Shown here piece by piece: positions 1-12,100 of a stretch of 64,000 nucleotides of DNA. Every line of letters begins with the position of its first letter. Positions within the stretch are counted from its first letter, which is position 1. Source of the DNA: Diacronema lutheri. Lineage: Eukaryota > Haptophyta > Pavlovophyceae > Pavlovales > Pavlovaceae. A program made the translations under genes and the position numbers. The stretch is taken from positions 1,364,001-1,428,000 of the forward strand of contig JAGTXO010000006.1 of the NCBI GenBank assembly GCA_019448385.1, in the 5' to 3' direction. Below the pieces are notes generated by a model. It ran no database searches, was not told the DNA's origin, and saw only the letters and a list, made by a program, of their open reading frames with translations.

Positions 1-962
1 TTTTTCCTCCCTGTGCCGGTGCGTGCCAAGCATGACGACTTGCTTGTGACTAAACTCGAATTCGTGCGCCCACACGATGGCGGCCCGCTGCGGCAGGTAC
101 ATGCTCGGCCTCGGCCACGGCCGTCGTGCGGCGCTTCGCCTACTGGCGTCGTGGCTTCTCTTTTAAAAAAATTGCTTGCCGAGCCGGCGGGCGCAGCGCG
201 TGGCTTCTCGCCCGCGCTCGGACGTGGCGGCCATGTGCGTTGAGGTCTGCGACTTTCGGCCCGCGCCTCCAGAAGCGCCAACTCGTCGCGTGCTCTTTCT
301 GCCCGGGCGCGCGCTTGCCGCCGCCGCCGGCGTGCGCACAGCGGGACGCGCGCTCAGCGCGATCGGGTGCTGCGCGCGGTGCAGCGCGCTGCCGGTTGAT
401 GCGCTCTTTTTTGAAGCGGCCACCGCCACAGAGCCACAGACGCGATGCAGATCCGTGGTGACTTGAGAGGCAGTGCAAGCCAGTCGCCCGCAGCTGCACC
501 CGGCTGCACGAGCAGCTGCTCGACGGCCTCGTCCCGCTCCTTGGCCAATGGAGGCCCAAGGCAGGGGACACGACGCGCAGCGAGCGATGTAGTCGGCGCG
601 CCCATTGTCGCCGCACATGCCGCAGACGTGCGCGGACGGCCGGCTGCTCGCATGCCGCATGCGTCGCGTCCGCGCAGACCGCCTGCCTGGGCCGAACGGC
701 GCGCGATGGACGAGCACGCGTGCCGCACGTGGCGAGCAGTGGCGATTGACAATTGCTCGCGCGCGTCGCGCGCCGCTGCAGCGATGCGCGTATCGTGGGC
801 CGTGCACGCCCAGCGCGAAGCGCGCCGCCTGTGCCGATCGCGCGCGTCGAGGAAAGCAAGCAGCTGCAGAGGCGTCAGAGGCGCGGCCGACGGCGGCCGA
901 TTTGGTCTCGGCGTCGGTGACTGCGGCAAAGACGGCGTAGGCGGCGGCAGCTGCTGGCGCAC
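1..962 (-). CDS. Possible partial gene of unknown function, 3' end outside window
   Basis: The minus strand here has several stretches that read like protein but lie in different frames, so introns are likely and I could not place them. One frame opens with a methionine at 962 and runs to about 354. It has a Pro-rich start and then a helical stretch with the residues LAKERDEAVEQLLV. A second frame (about 560-630) holds a CxxC...CxxC pattern (CGMC then CASC, 11 residues apart), like a small zinc-binding fold. A third frame at 1-100 reads as a well-mixed sequence (WAHEFEFSHKQVVML) after a plausible acceptor at about position 100, and it continues off the left edge. The start lies 58 bp downstream of the stop of the Kelch gene, in the same direction. 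I recognise no family, and the region could still be non-coding GC-rich DNA. Confidence 0.3.
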
Positions 963-1019
963 CTGCGCTACGTGCCGAGCTCGCGGCGCGCGATGCTGCG
1001 CACGCGCCAGGCGCCGCGG

Positions 1020-4000
1020 CTACTCGCGCTTGCTGCTCTTTGAGCGGGAGATTTTGTCATCGCTCCTTGACTTTGACCCCTTGCCCCCGTCGTTGTCCTT
1101 GTCGCGCTCCCTCTTGTCCTCCTTGCCCTCCTTGTCGGACTTGCCCTCCCTCTTGTCAAGCCTGTTGGACTTGTCCCTCTCCCGGTCCTTCTTGTCCGCC
1201 TTGTCCTTGTCCCCGTCCTTGTCGTCCCTCTTGTTCGACTTGTCCTTGTCCTTGTCGGACTTGCCCTCCCTCTTCTCGGGCCTGTCGGACCTGTCCCTCT
1301 CTCGGTCCTTCTTGTCCGCCTTGACCTTGTCCCCGTCCTTGTCGTCCCTCTTGTCGGGCCTGTCTTTGTCCTTGTCGGACTTGCTCTCGCGCTTGTCGGA
1401 CTTGTCGCGCTCGCCCTTGTCCGCACCTTCCTTGTCGGACCTCGCCTTCTCCCGGTCGCGACTGGTCGCGGACTCGCGCGGAACCTGCTGAGTGCGCTCG
1501 CCGTCGTCGCCGTCGCTGTCCAGCATGTCACCATCGCTGTCGTGCGGCCGGTGCGAGGTCACCTGCCCTCCGCCTCTGCCCTCGTTGGCAGCATCGGCGC
1601 CAAATGAAGTATTCCAATCTGCGAGCGGCTGCGGCGCGCTCAATCCGCCGCCAATAGCGTCGCCCGGGTTAAGCATCGCCCTGCACAACCGACGCCGCGC
1701 GTGGCGATCGGGTGACGGGCGGGCGGGCGGGCGCAGGGTAACGGGCGAGGCTCGGCGCGATGAGCGGGGTGCAAGTCGCACGCCGAGGCGCACGCGCACG
1801 CCCGCCAAGTCAAGACGGCACTGCGCCACGCCACTAGCATGATCCTGGACCCCACCGCCAGGCCCGCACGCGCGCCGCGGCCGTCCACCCACGGCGCGCA
1901 TTCTGGCCGCGTTACCCACATTGCGGCGAGGTATGCGGGCATGCTGTTGAGCGCGTTAAGGCTTGGATTGGGCGCATAGTTGCCGTACGCCGCGACACCC
2001 GGCTGATAGGGCTGCAGACCCAAGCCTCCGCTTCGCATGTCCCCACCGCCGTACTGCGCGCCGCCGCCGCCGCCGCCGAGGCCGAGGCCTCCCAGCCCGC
2101 CGTACGAGCCGTCGAGCGGGGCGCTGCTCGCCAAATAGGAGGAGAGCTCGAGCAGCTCCGCGTCGGACAGCGGCTCGGCGGCCGCGATATTGCCGCTCGG
2201 CGCTGCCGGCGCGAGCCCGGCCGTCGGTGGCTGAGAATGCAAGCCGCCGTAACCGCCGTACCTGTCGCCAAAGGTCGGCGGTGGCTTGGCTTGCGGGGGC
2301 GTGCGCAGCGGCAGCGGCGCCCGCGGCGGCATGCGTGGCGGTGGTGGCGCCTCGAGACTCTCGAGTACCAGGTCGCTCGGCTCGGTTCGCGCGCGAGCGC
2401 TGGCCGCGCCGGCTACGACCGGTGCGACCGCCGCCGGTGCGACGACCGCCGGCGCGACCGCCGCCGGCGCGACGACCGCCCGTGTGACCGCCACCGGCGC
2501 GGCCGCCGCCGGCGCGACGACCGCCCGTGTGACCGCCACCGGCGCGGCCGCCGCCGGCGCGCTCGCCGCCGGCGCGGCCGCCGCCGGCGCGGCCGCCATT
2601 CGTCGCGCGGAAGCGGATCGGCTGGCGGCGGGTCGGCTGGCGGCGACGGGCGCCGCGTACTTGTGCGCAGCATGCCGCGCGTCGTACGCCCAACCGGCGC
2701 GGGGCGTGATCACCGGCTCGAGCGCTCCCTGCTCGAGCCCAACAACCTCATCGCCCGGCAGATGCCCACCCTGGTGCGTCTCCGCCGGCGCGCTGGCCTT
2801 CGCCTGCGACGCCCACACATCGCGCGCGAACGGCCGCTGGTCGGAGTGCTCGGTGGCGGGGCCGATCGTGGACGCCGTGCCAACAACCGGCACGACGCGC
2901 CGCTCGATGAGCGCGGACGCTCGCCTGCGATGGCGCCAAGGTCGGGCAGGGGCGCGAGGGGAGCAGGCGCGCGTGCGGGCGGCGCTCGACGCTTTGCGCG
3001 CGTGCTCGCGTGCGCGCGAGAGCGCGCACGCGCGCGCACCTCCAGCCGAGCACCACGCCCGCGCCGAACGCGAGCGCGAGGAAGAGCACGACCGCCGCCG
3101 AGAGCGCGGCCCACGCCTCGCCAGCGAGCCACACGCGTCCGCGCAAAAGCGTCGAGAACGCGACGACGCGCGTCGCGCACGGCGTCGGATCAGCGCCGGG
3201 CGCGCCGAGGCCCATCGTGCGCACGCCCGGCGCGCACACGCCGTCACGCCCACCCGAACACTCTGCCTCCTCGCAGCAGTGCTCGTACGTGCGCGCGCCC
3301 TCGCTCGATTCGCACCACCCGCGGCGTGGCTCGATTGACGAGCCGCCGGCGCACGTCGCGCCAAGCTCGCACGCGACACACGCGCCGGCGCGGCGATAGA
3401 GGCCGCGGTCGCATTTGCACGCGCTCGCCTCACCCGCCTCCTCCGTCTGCGCCGTCGAACCGCGCGGGCACGCCGAGCACTCCGTCGCGCCCTCGCCGGC
3501 CGTGAACGCGCGCACGCCGCACGCCGCGCAGCGGTGGCTGCCCGCACGCGCCTTGAACATGCCGGGCTTGCACGCGACGCACGCGCCGTCGGCTTCAGGC
3601 TCGTACCCCGCCGCGCATATCGCACGCCACGCCGCGCGGAACCCGTGCCCGGCGCCGAGCTGGCCGGTCGTGAGCGTCACGAAGAGACTACCGCCAGTCG
3701 ATGCGACCGTTGCGGGCAACGCGCGGCCAGAGTGGGAGAGGAGAAGGCGCGCGTCAGTCGAGGCGCCATCGTACGCGGCCACGCGATCGGCCTCGTCGCT
3801 CAGCTCCGACTCGAGCATCGTCAGCTCCACCACGACGTTGGGCGCGGACGGCGCGACCAGCCATGCGCACGCGAGGCTTTGCGAGTACCCACCTACGCCG
3901 TCGGTGAGCACGCCGCTCGACACGCTGAGCGTGCGCACGCCGGAGCAGGTGGGGCGGAGGAGCCACGTGTCGCGTTTTGACGAGGCCGACGTGCCCGTCG

Positions 4001-4997
4001 CCATCCCGCCGTATGCGAGCATCTGCCCGCCAAAGCCAACGGCGGCGTGGCCCCAGCGCGCGGCCGGCGCGCTCGCAGCATCCGCCGCGGCCGCACGCCG
4101 CCAGTCAGCCTCGCCCGACAAGAGGGCGAAGGCATCGGCGCTCCATGTGTCCGCGAGCGGCTCCGCTCCGGCCGACAAGCCGTGCATCACCACCAAGAAG
4201 CGGCCGACCAACGCCGCCGCGTGCGCGCTGCGCGCGGCGGGCGCGCGCCCGCCCATTGCGCTGACTGCGCGCCACGTTCTTTGACTCAGATCAAGCAGGT
4301 GCAAGTCGGCGAGCGGCTCGCCATTGGCGCCGCGGCCGGCGAGGACGGCGACGAGCGTCTCGGTGATCGCCGTCGCGCTGTGCGCCGCACGCGCCGCCGG
4401 CGCCGCGCCGCTCACATTCAGCTCCGCCCAGCTCGCCGAGCTGACATCGAAGCGCCACACGTCGTTATGCGTCGAGCCGTCGGCCGCCTTGCCGCCGATG
4501 AGGACGATGGCGGCGCCGCCCTCGACAGCGGTGGCCGTATGCCCGGTGCGCGCGACCGGCCCCGAGTTCGTGACCAGGCTCCACGTCAGCGCGCCCGACA
4601 CGTCGAGCCGGTGCACGGTCCGAACGGGCGCGCCCGAGGCCGACGCGCCCATGAGCAGGAAGAGCGCGGTCGACGAGGGCGCAACGAGCGCGCAGCCGTG
4701 GCAGCCGGCAGGCACGTCGCCAATGGCAGTGCGCTGCGCCCACTCGCCCGCCGCCATGTCGTACCGCCACAGCTCGTCCGACGTCGCGAGCGACGGCTCG
4801 AGGCCGCCATACAGCCACGCGTGGTACTCGGCCGTGCCTGACGGGCCAAGCACGCGCTGGTGCGCGAGCGCAGGCAGGGATCGGGGCGAGGGAGAGGCCG
4901 TCGAGCCAGATTCCTCCCAGCTGATGAACGCCTCGTCCGCCATGGCACATGCGAGCGCGCCGAGGGCGAGCGCCGCCCTCATACGTCCACACCTCAT
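1020..4997 (-). CDS. Kelch-CUB-cysteine-rich single-pass membrane protein (attractin-like layout)
   Basis: The model joins exons 4997-3040, 2924-1920 and 1680-1020 (minus strand, phases agree) and gives about 1207 residues. Residues 1-20 form a signal peptide; a second Met at residue 6 could also start it. Kelch repeats with RxxHxA and WxFD-type motifs fill about 45-350 and predict a beta-propeller. A CUB-like domain follows (about 355-470), then a cysteine-rich segment of ephrin-receptor/TNFR-like CxxC knots (about 475-600). A clear membrane helix at 629-652 ends exactly at the first splice site. The cytoplasmic tail is Ala/Pro/Gly-rich and ends in a highly charged Lys/Asp repeat region with a 120-bp period. 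Kelch plus CUB plus a membrane helix resembles attractins, which are cell-surface proteins; orthology is not claimed. The start lies 48 bp from the ATG of the divergent CFAP92-like gene. Intron 1 opens GTGCG and intron 2 opens GTGGGTAA. The tail exons are less certain than the ectodomain. Confidence 0.8.
1133..1400. repeat. 120-bp tandem coding repeat
   Basis: The block beginning ttgtcggacttgc recurs at about 1132, 1252 and 1372, a period of 120 bp (40 codons). It lies in the last exon of the Kelch-CUB gene and encodes the Lys/Asp/Arg/Ser-rich tail, with recurring KSDKDKD, DKDGDK and DKKDRERD motifs. The period keeps the frame. Confidence 0.85.
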
Positions 4998-5045
4998 GCC
5001 AGCTGCCCCCTTGCTCTCCCTTTCCTCGGACCGTTACGGCGCAGC
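4998..5045. promoter_or_regulatory. 48-bp divergent promoter, Kelch-CUB / CFAP92-like
   Basis: Only 48 bp separate the two divergent ATG codons. The plus strand holds a pyrimidine-rich stretch (tgctctccctttcctc) and no TATA box. Transcription start sites must lie within or very near the coding starts, or one gene starts further in. Confidence 0.55.
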
Positions 5046-8000
5046 ATGGCGCCGAAGGCCAAAGGCGTCAAGCCGCCTCCCGAGCCAACACCCAGGTGAG
5101 GCGCAGAGACGCGTGCGCGAGACGCGGCGCGCGCGCGCGTGCGCGCTGAGCGCGCGTTGCGCTGCTCCACCGGCCTGCGCGCTCCGATTTTCCCGCCTCG
5201 CCGCGCGCACCGCGCAGCGAGGTTGAGCCGCCGCCCGCCGGTCCAACGGGGCCAGTCCACGAGGTGGCGCTCCAAATCTCGGTCGACATCGAGCCAGGCG
5301 AGGGGCCGCCCGTCGATCCGACGCCTCCAACCAAGGGTGCCAAGGTCGACAAGGAGAAGGCCGCCGCCGCAGCCGCCGCGGCCGCCGCCGCGGCGGCTGC
5401 CGCAGCGGCGGGCGTTCCGCTCAACGCGCTCACGTCGTCGTCGTTCCGCTGCACGTGTGGCGTTGGCGCGGATGGAGCGCCGATCGAGATGCCCGTGCTG
5501 CACGCCTTTAGTGCCGCCGACGCGCCGACGACCAGCACCATCACCCTCCGTCTCACGCCCGAGCTCGCGCAGTCGTACGCCGCGCCGGGCGCCGGGCTTG
5601 CACTCGCGCTCGTCAGCGCCGCGTCCGAGGTGCTCGGCACGTTCGTCGTTGACATGATGCCGCTGGTGCGCGGCGAGCCGGTGGCCAGCATGAGGTGCGC
5701 GCTGCGTCTTCGCCCGCCGCGCCTCTGTGCACGCGCACGCGTCGCCCGCCCACGCGCGCGCGCGGCCGCTGCCGCTGCCGCCGCCACCGCCGCCGCCGCG
5801 CAGGTGGCACGCCGCGCCGACGGCGCCGGGCGAGCAGCTGGTGCGGGCAGAGGCGTCGGTGTGGGTACGCCGACTCGCGCTCACCGTCTGCCTTGACCCA
5901 TCCGCAGGCCCAACGCTCCTTGGCGCCGAGCTCGGCGCGCTTCTCAATCCGCTCACGGTTGAGCTTGTGCGTGCGGAGGATCTGCCTGACAACTATTCCG
6001 GCGATTCGGCGCGCGGCGGGCCATTCGAGGAGCTCGCGGCGGCATGCAGGCCAGTGGTCGTGCAATGGCGCCTGCCGCTCGGTTCCGGCGCCTTCCGTTC
6101 GAGCGAGAAGCCGCACGCGCGCGTGATCGCGTGGGGCGAGAAGCAGACCATCTTCGCCGGCGTCCTCGACCAGGCCGCTCTCGCCGACGCGCTCTGCACG
6201 CGCGCTCTCGTCGTCGAGCTGCGCGACCGCGACCCGCTCGCGCGGCCGCGCGGGCCGCTTGGCGGCGCGCACGCCGCCGACGCCGCCGACGCCGCCGACG
6301 CCGTGCCGTCCGTCGAGGCCTCGGCCGCGAACGCGGCCGACCCCGAGGAGGACCTACGGACGCCACACGGCGTCGGTCAGGCCAGTTTGAGCGCGCTCGT
6401 GCCCAAGGCGCGCGGCGACCGCGCGGGCATCGCGACGTTCGCCTCGCGCCGTCTCACCGTCTGCGTGCAGATCCTCCCCTCGCGCCGCGGGCGCGCGCGC
6501 CCGCCGGCCGACTCGACGACGCCGCCGTTCTTCCCGGTGGACACGCTGCCGTACTATGCCGGCCGGTATGTCGAGGCGGGCACGTGCGTCACGCTGCGCG
6601 TCGAGTCGCTGGTGCCGCTCGGCGCCCGGCCCGCGCCGCCTGCCGTCCGGCTGCAGCGCGTTCTCGTCTCGATGCCGTACACCGACAATTCGCTGCTGCA
6701 CGCAATCAGCGAGGTGGTGGACGACGCCAATGCCGCGGCCGGCGTCGCGTCGCCGTCGGCGTGGCAGGCGCACAGCGCGAGCGGCGTTGAGGCGCTCGAC
6801 GTGATCACGGGCTTCCAGCTCACCGACGGGCACATGCGCCTCTTCGTCCTCGAAGGCGCCGCCGCCGAGTTCCGCGCCGGCGCCGGCGCGGACCCGGACG
6901 CGGCTGAGCCACTCAGCGCGATGGCGAAGCTTGCGCTCGTGCTCGACCGGCGCGGCGCGTCGGAGCGGCTTGAGGGGCGGCGGTACCTGGTCAACTGGCG
7001 GCTTTTCTTCCCGCACCGGCTGTACGCAACCTTTGACACGCCGACCAAGCTGATCAAGCTCCGCCAGCCGTTTGGCGCGCTGATGCTCACGCCGGCGCCC
7101 TACCTGCATGGCCGCGTCTCCGTCGACTGCGCCCTCGCGCTCACTCGAATGGCGTCGGCGCTGCAGCTCGACCGGCTGCGCGACGTGCACAAGCTGACGC
7201 TGTGGGTGCCGGCGAGCGCGCTGCTCGACCTCGAGAAGAAGTTTGGCGGCGTGCTCACCGTCGCCGACCGTGAGGGCGTGGCGCGCGCGGACACGGAAGC
7301 GGCCTCCGTCTCCGACGAGGCCGCCGCGCCAGCGAGCGGTGCGGCCGGCAGCGCGGGCGCGGGCGCGGGCGCGACTGGCGCGGCGCGTGTACGGGAGCGC
7401 GCGCACGCCAAGGCGCCCACCGACTGGACCATGCCCGCCTCCTTCGCCGATGCGCTGCGCGAGCGCGCGGCGCGCGACGCGCTCGACTACGTCGCGCGGA
7501 ACGCGCGGCCGCTCGTGTGCGCCAACCCGCAGCGGCCCGCGCGAACCATCCAGTTCTCTCGCGACGACCTCGCGGCGCCGGACGGGCAAATCTACATGTA
7601 CTCGTCGCAGCGCCACTCATCTGCCGAGGCGCACAAGCGGCTGCTCCGCGCCGCGTGCGAGGCCGAGGCGGAGCGAACGGGCTTCCTGCGCACATACAAC
7701 GCGGAATTCCTCGCGGCCGCCGAGATTGGGGACGAGCCGGTGTGCGCCGCGCGCCCCCGCGCGCGCGCCTTGGTTGGAAACGGTACCACCGTTTCCAACC
7801 CAGGCTTGCAGCCTGCTCGATCGCGCACAACGTGGCACGGGCGGCCGCGCGGAACGCGTGCTCGCGCGCCCCGCCGCCGACGCCGACGCTGATGCGCGTC
7901 GCCACGTGCCGTCGCGCGCTGCGCCGACCGCCCCAGGGCAACGCGGCGGCTGAGCGCGCGAGCACGATCGAGACCGCACAGCCGACCGTGTACGTGTGGG

Positions 8001-8858
8001 ACAAGCGCGAGTTCGCAAAGACGGGCAACGGCTGGGTGCTGTCCAAGTGGCAGATCAAGCAGCCGGACGCGGGCAGGCTCGACTACATCTCGACGCCTTG
8101 GGTCGAGGGGGGCAGCAGGGTGCGGCGCGGCCGCGCGCCGCGCGGCGCGGCCTCGGCGCGCACCTCACGCGGCGCGCGCGCGTGCGTCGCAGGCGGTCGA
8201 GCTGGTGCGCGGCGACAGGCCACCGGCTGGCAAGCCCGAGTTTGTCATCTCCAACGAGGCGGGCGGCCTCTTCACCAAGGACCCCGATTTCTTCAAGTCC
8301 ATCTTCGTGCCCGCGGATGGCGCGGCGGGGATGGAGGCGGAGGAGACGGCGCGCGCGCAGTACGAGGCGCATCAGTGGCGAAAGAAGGTCGTCGTCGCCG
8401 ACACGACCTTCTACCCAGTCAAAGACAACCTCGTGCGCGGGCCCGCCGACAAGTTGCGCGGTGTGCTGCACGACGCGCCCCAAAAGCGCTCGATCAAGGC
8501 GCTGTACCGCGCGAAGCGGCCGCTCACCTTGGTGATGCCGACGACCATCTTCCCGCGGGAGGACAGCGAGTTTGACTTCCTCAATTCGCTCCGGCCGAGC
8601 GAGCCGGACAAGTGGGTCGCCGCTCACCCGCTGACTGGCGAGCCCGAGGACTTCTTGCTGCACTGGGCCAAGGACGACACGCCGCTCGCCGGCGGCCCGG
8701 CGCGCGCGCCGCCGAAGCGCCGGCCTGCCGAGCCCAAGCCGCTCACCGCCGCCGAGCTCGGCAATTCGGCCGTCTTTGGGCGCGCACCGCGGCTCGCCGA
8801 GCCGCAGGCGCCGCGCGCGGTTCCCAGCGCCGAGTTCTTCGGCCGGGCACCGGACTGA
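5046..8858 (+). CDS. CFAP92/KIAA1257-like flagella-associated protein
   Basis: Proposed exons are 5046-5095, 5218-5694, 5804-7741, 7804-7831, 7937-8119 and 8193-8858, giving about 1113 residues with consistent phases. An alternative drops the 28-nt micro-exon and ends exon 3 at 7739. The N-terminus is Lys/Pro-rich, followed by a run of about 17 alanines (residues 61-78). Family-like signatures as I remember them are a statement resembling NPLTVELVRAEDLP, then GFQLTDGHMRLFVLEG, then the RLRDV...LLDLEKKFGG block, then an IYMYSSQ...YNAEFL stretch. These match the order in vertebrate CFAP92 (DUF4550), a poorly understood axonemal protein. This implies a flagellated cell. The C-terminal 220 residues (FVISNEAGGLFTKDPDFF onward) are well formed but I assign no domain. 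Identification is from memory, not a search. Intron positions between 7739 and 7937 are uncertain. Confidence 0.6.
7772..7800. repeat. Perfect 13-bp inverted repeat with 3-nt loop inside an intron
   Basis: Arms ggttggaaacggt (7772-7784) and accgtttccaacc (7788-7800) are exact reverse complements around the loop acc. The hairpin sits in the intron that follows exon 3 of the CFAP92-like gene. It is A/T-richer than its surroundings and ends next to the proposed micro-exon. Confidence 0.9.
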
Positions 8859-9141
8859 CGTGCGGCGGCGACCCGGATTGTCATGAGAAGCTTTGGTCAC
8901 GAGGAGAAGCTTTGGCGCCGGTGATGGAGCCTTCCAATAAGTTACCTACATACTGCGAAGGCGCACCCGCGTCAGCCGCCTCCACAACCAATACGACCAA
9001 TAGGGGCCTCCGTCCGCTCACAACTTTGGGCCGATCGGGAATATACCGGCCTGATTACAACCCTGAAAAGTGCTCGCAACCGCGTGCACGACCGACGGCG
9101 CGCACCACGTAAGTAGAGAGACCTTCCCCGAGAGCAAGGCG
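8859..9141. other. Intergenic, upstream region of the NRPS-like gene
   Basis: Less GC-rich than the flanking genes. A 12-bp direct repeat gagaagctttgg occurs at 8884-8895 and 8902-8913. A methionine at 8924 opens a 62-codon frame that ends just after a textbook donor-like cacgtaagt near 9106, but no acceptor is found before the NRPS start. It may be a 5' leader or a short upstream frame. Confidence 0.5.
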
Positions 9142-12100
9142 ATGAAGGACTCCGGCAACACTTTCGCGAACGAGTGGTCGCCCGCCTGCGTGCCGGAGGC
9201 GTGGAAGCGCGAGGGCGCGAGCAAGCTCGCCGAGGCCGTTGGCTTTGGGCGCACGCCCGGCGCCGCGGCTACCGCGTCAAGCACCGCAGGCCGGCCGGCG
9301 TACGTGTGGTTTCCCGACGCGCGTACCGAGCAGCGAATGTCGTTCGAGGACGCGCACGTGCACGCGGCCGCGCTCGCCGTTGAGATCCGCGCCGCCGCCG
9401 AGGCGTCCGGCGCGCTCGACTCGGGCACGTCGTTCACCGTCGGGCTCGTGCTCCGCCGGACGGCGGCGCTGCCGATCGCCGAGCTGGCGGCCTTCAAGGC
9501 GGGCGCCACGTTCGTGCCGTGCGACCCGGCATGGCCCGAGTCGCGCATCGCCGACATCCTCACCGAGGCCAACGTGTGCGCCATCGTGCGCGACGCGGGC
9601 TCGTCCGCCGTGCAGCTGCGCGCGCTACACGACAAGGAGGTGCTCTTCATCGACGTGTCGAGCAGCGCACAGATCCGGCGCTCGTCGCCCGGCAAGGACC
9701 TCGACGCGTCCGAGCTGGCGCAGGCGCGAGGCGCGGTGCGCGCCGCCATCGAGGCGGCCGGCGGCACGCCGCCCTGGCCACCGCCCGAGGTGCTGTACGT
9801 CATGTACACGTCGGGCTCGACGGGCAAGCCCAAGGGCTGCATCGTGCCGTCATCCGGCCTGTGGACCCACTTCCGGTGGGCCATCGACGTGCAGGGCCTG
9901 ACGGCGGACGACATCTTCGTGCTCAAGACCACGTGCGCGTTCGACGTCTCGATCCACGAGATGTGGGTCCCGCTCCTCCTCGGCTGCACGTCGGTCGTGC
10001 TTGAGGACGGCGGTCAGCTCGATTTTGACAAGCTCGTCGCGACGATGCGGCGTGGCAAGGTCACGTTTGCGCACTTTGTGCCGTCGGTGCTCGCGCTCTT
10101 CTGCGACTTTGTCCGCCCGGGCGATCTACCCGACCTGCGCCAGGTCGTCGCGATCGGCGAGGCCCTCCTCCTCTCGCACCGCGCCAAGCTGAGCAAGAGC
10201 GTCGGCCCCGGCGTGCAGCTGATCAACATGTACGGTCCGACGGAGGCGTCGGTCGTCGTCACGTGGTACGATGCGCTCGACGACGCGCCGGGGCTGACGC
10301 ACGGCTTCCCGATCGGGTACGTGCCGTGCGCGGACGTGCTCATGTACGTGACCGACCCGACCGACCCGTCGAAGCGGATGCCGACCGGCGAGAAGGGCGA
10401 GGTGTGCATCGGCGGCGTGCAGGTAGCGTACGGCTACCTCGCGCGCCCCGATCTCACCGCCGACAAGTTTGTGCCCAACCCGCACGGCGCGCCGGGGCTC
10501 ATGTACCGGACGGGCGACCTGGGCTCGGTCGATGCCGACGGCTGCTTCCAGTACTACGGCCGCGCCGACCGGCAGGTCAAGATTGGCGGCGTGCGGATGG
10601 AGCTGGGCGAGATCGAGGCCGTCTGCCTGCGCATCTTCCCGCGCCTCTCGAACGTTGCCGTCGAGAAGGTTGGCGACAAGCTCGTCGGCGTCGCCGCTCC
10701 GGTGCCGGGGCAGGAGCTGCCCGCAGCGGGCGAGATCAACGCGCTGCTCGCCAGCCAGCTCCCCGGCCCGTACATCCCGTCCGAGTGGCTCTTCCGCGAC
10801 GCGCTCCCGCTCGGCACGGCGGGCAAGGTCGACCACAACAAGGTCGCCGCGTGGATCGCCGAGCAGAACAAGATCTCGACGTGGGGCTCGATCTACGACG
10901 AGATGTACTTTGCCGACCAGTTCCAGGTGCAAGACCTCGCCGACAACGACCCGACGATGGACTGGGCCTCGTACTATGACTCGTTCACCGGCAAGATGCA
11001 CGCGCGGCCGACGATCGAGGAGTGGGTCCACGAGACGGTCGCCGAGATCAATGAGCGTAAGCCGACGTCCATCATTGAAATGGGCTGCGGCAAGGGCATG
11101 ATCCTCTTCCGGTGCGCGGCGCACGGCCACCGTCTCGCGCGCGCGCCGCGCGTCACGCGCGGTGGCCTTGACCGTGACCGGCCGCGCGCGCGCGCGCGCC
11201 CGCCGCCGACGCAGCACGGCGGCGCAGCCGGCGGTGACGCGCGCGATCGGCGCGGACCTGTCGCGCCTCGCAATTGGGCACGTGGAGCGCACGTGGAGGT
11301 CGCACTTCAAGGCCAAGAACCTCGGCCCCGCCGGCCACGGCAAGCTGTCAACGTACGTGCGCGACGCGTCCACCTTCTCAGGGTTCGCCGACCGTGCGTG
11401 GTCGGCGGTCGTGATCAACGGCGTGAGCCTCTACTTCCCGTCGATGGCCTACCAGATTGAGGTGCTCGTCAACGGCCTCGCCAAGCTCGCGGACGGCGGC
11501 TGCTTCCACCTCGGCGACCAGCGCTCGCTGCAGCACCAGCGCCTCTTCTGCGTGCGCAAGGCGCGGCACATGACGCACGGCTACGCCGACTGCAAGGACG
11601 CCGCGTTCCAGGAGGGCGAGATCCTCAAGGATAAGGACCGCTCGTACGACCACCGCGTCTTCTATGCGCTCCGCCTGCGCGACGCGCTGCCGCGCGCCGC
11701 GGCCGTCGAGATCCAGCTCAAGCGCGGCAAGATCATGTCCGAGTTCACAAACTACCGCTACAACGTGCTTGTGCACGTCGGCCCGCCGGCGCAGCACGCG
11801 CTGCCGCTCGAAGCCGTCGAGCCGCAGCTCGGCGCCCGCACTGCGGCCAACGGCGATGGCCACGCGCCGGTCGACGGCGAGGCGCGTGCGCACACGGCCG
11901 AGGCCGTCGCGACTGCGATGGCGCAGCGCGCGGCCGCCGCCGGTGCGGCGCCGCTCGTCGTCGCGTGCCGCGGCATCCCCAACGCGCGCCTCACCGCCGA
12001 CGTGCTCCTCGTCGACGGCGTGCGTGACGCGCCAGCGCCGTCGGGCGCGGTCGGCGTCGGCGAGAGTGGCGGCGTCTGCCCCGCCGAGCTGCGCGCGGCG

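Noticed and set aside
2286-3505. Overlapping plus-strand frames of 350-420 codons
   Set aside because: Repetitive Arg/Ala/Asp readings of the GC-rich Kelch-CUB tail exon; no start context or domain.
8924-9111. Separate small gene of 62 codons before the NRPS-like gene
   Set aside because: No domain, and it ends at a donor-like GTAAGT without a usable acceptor; kept only as a possible leader.
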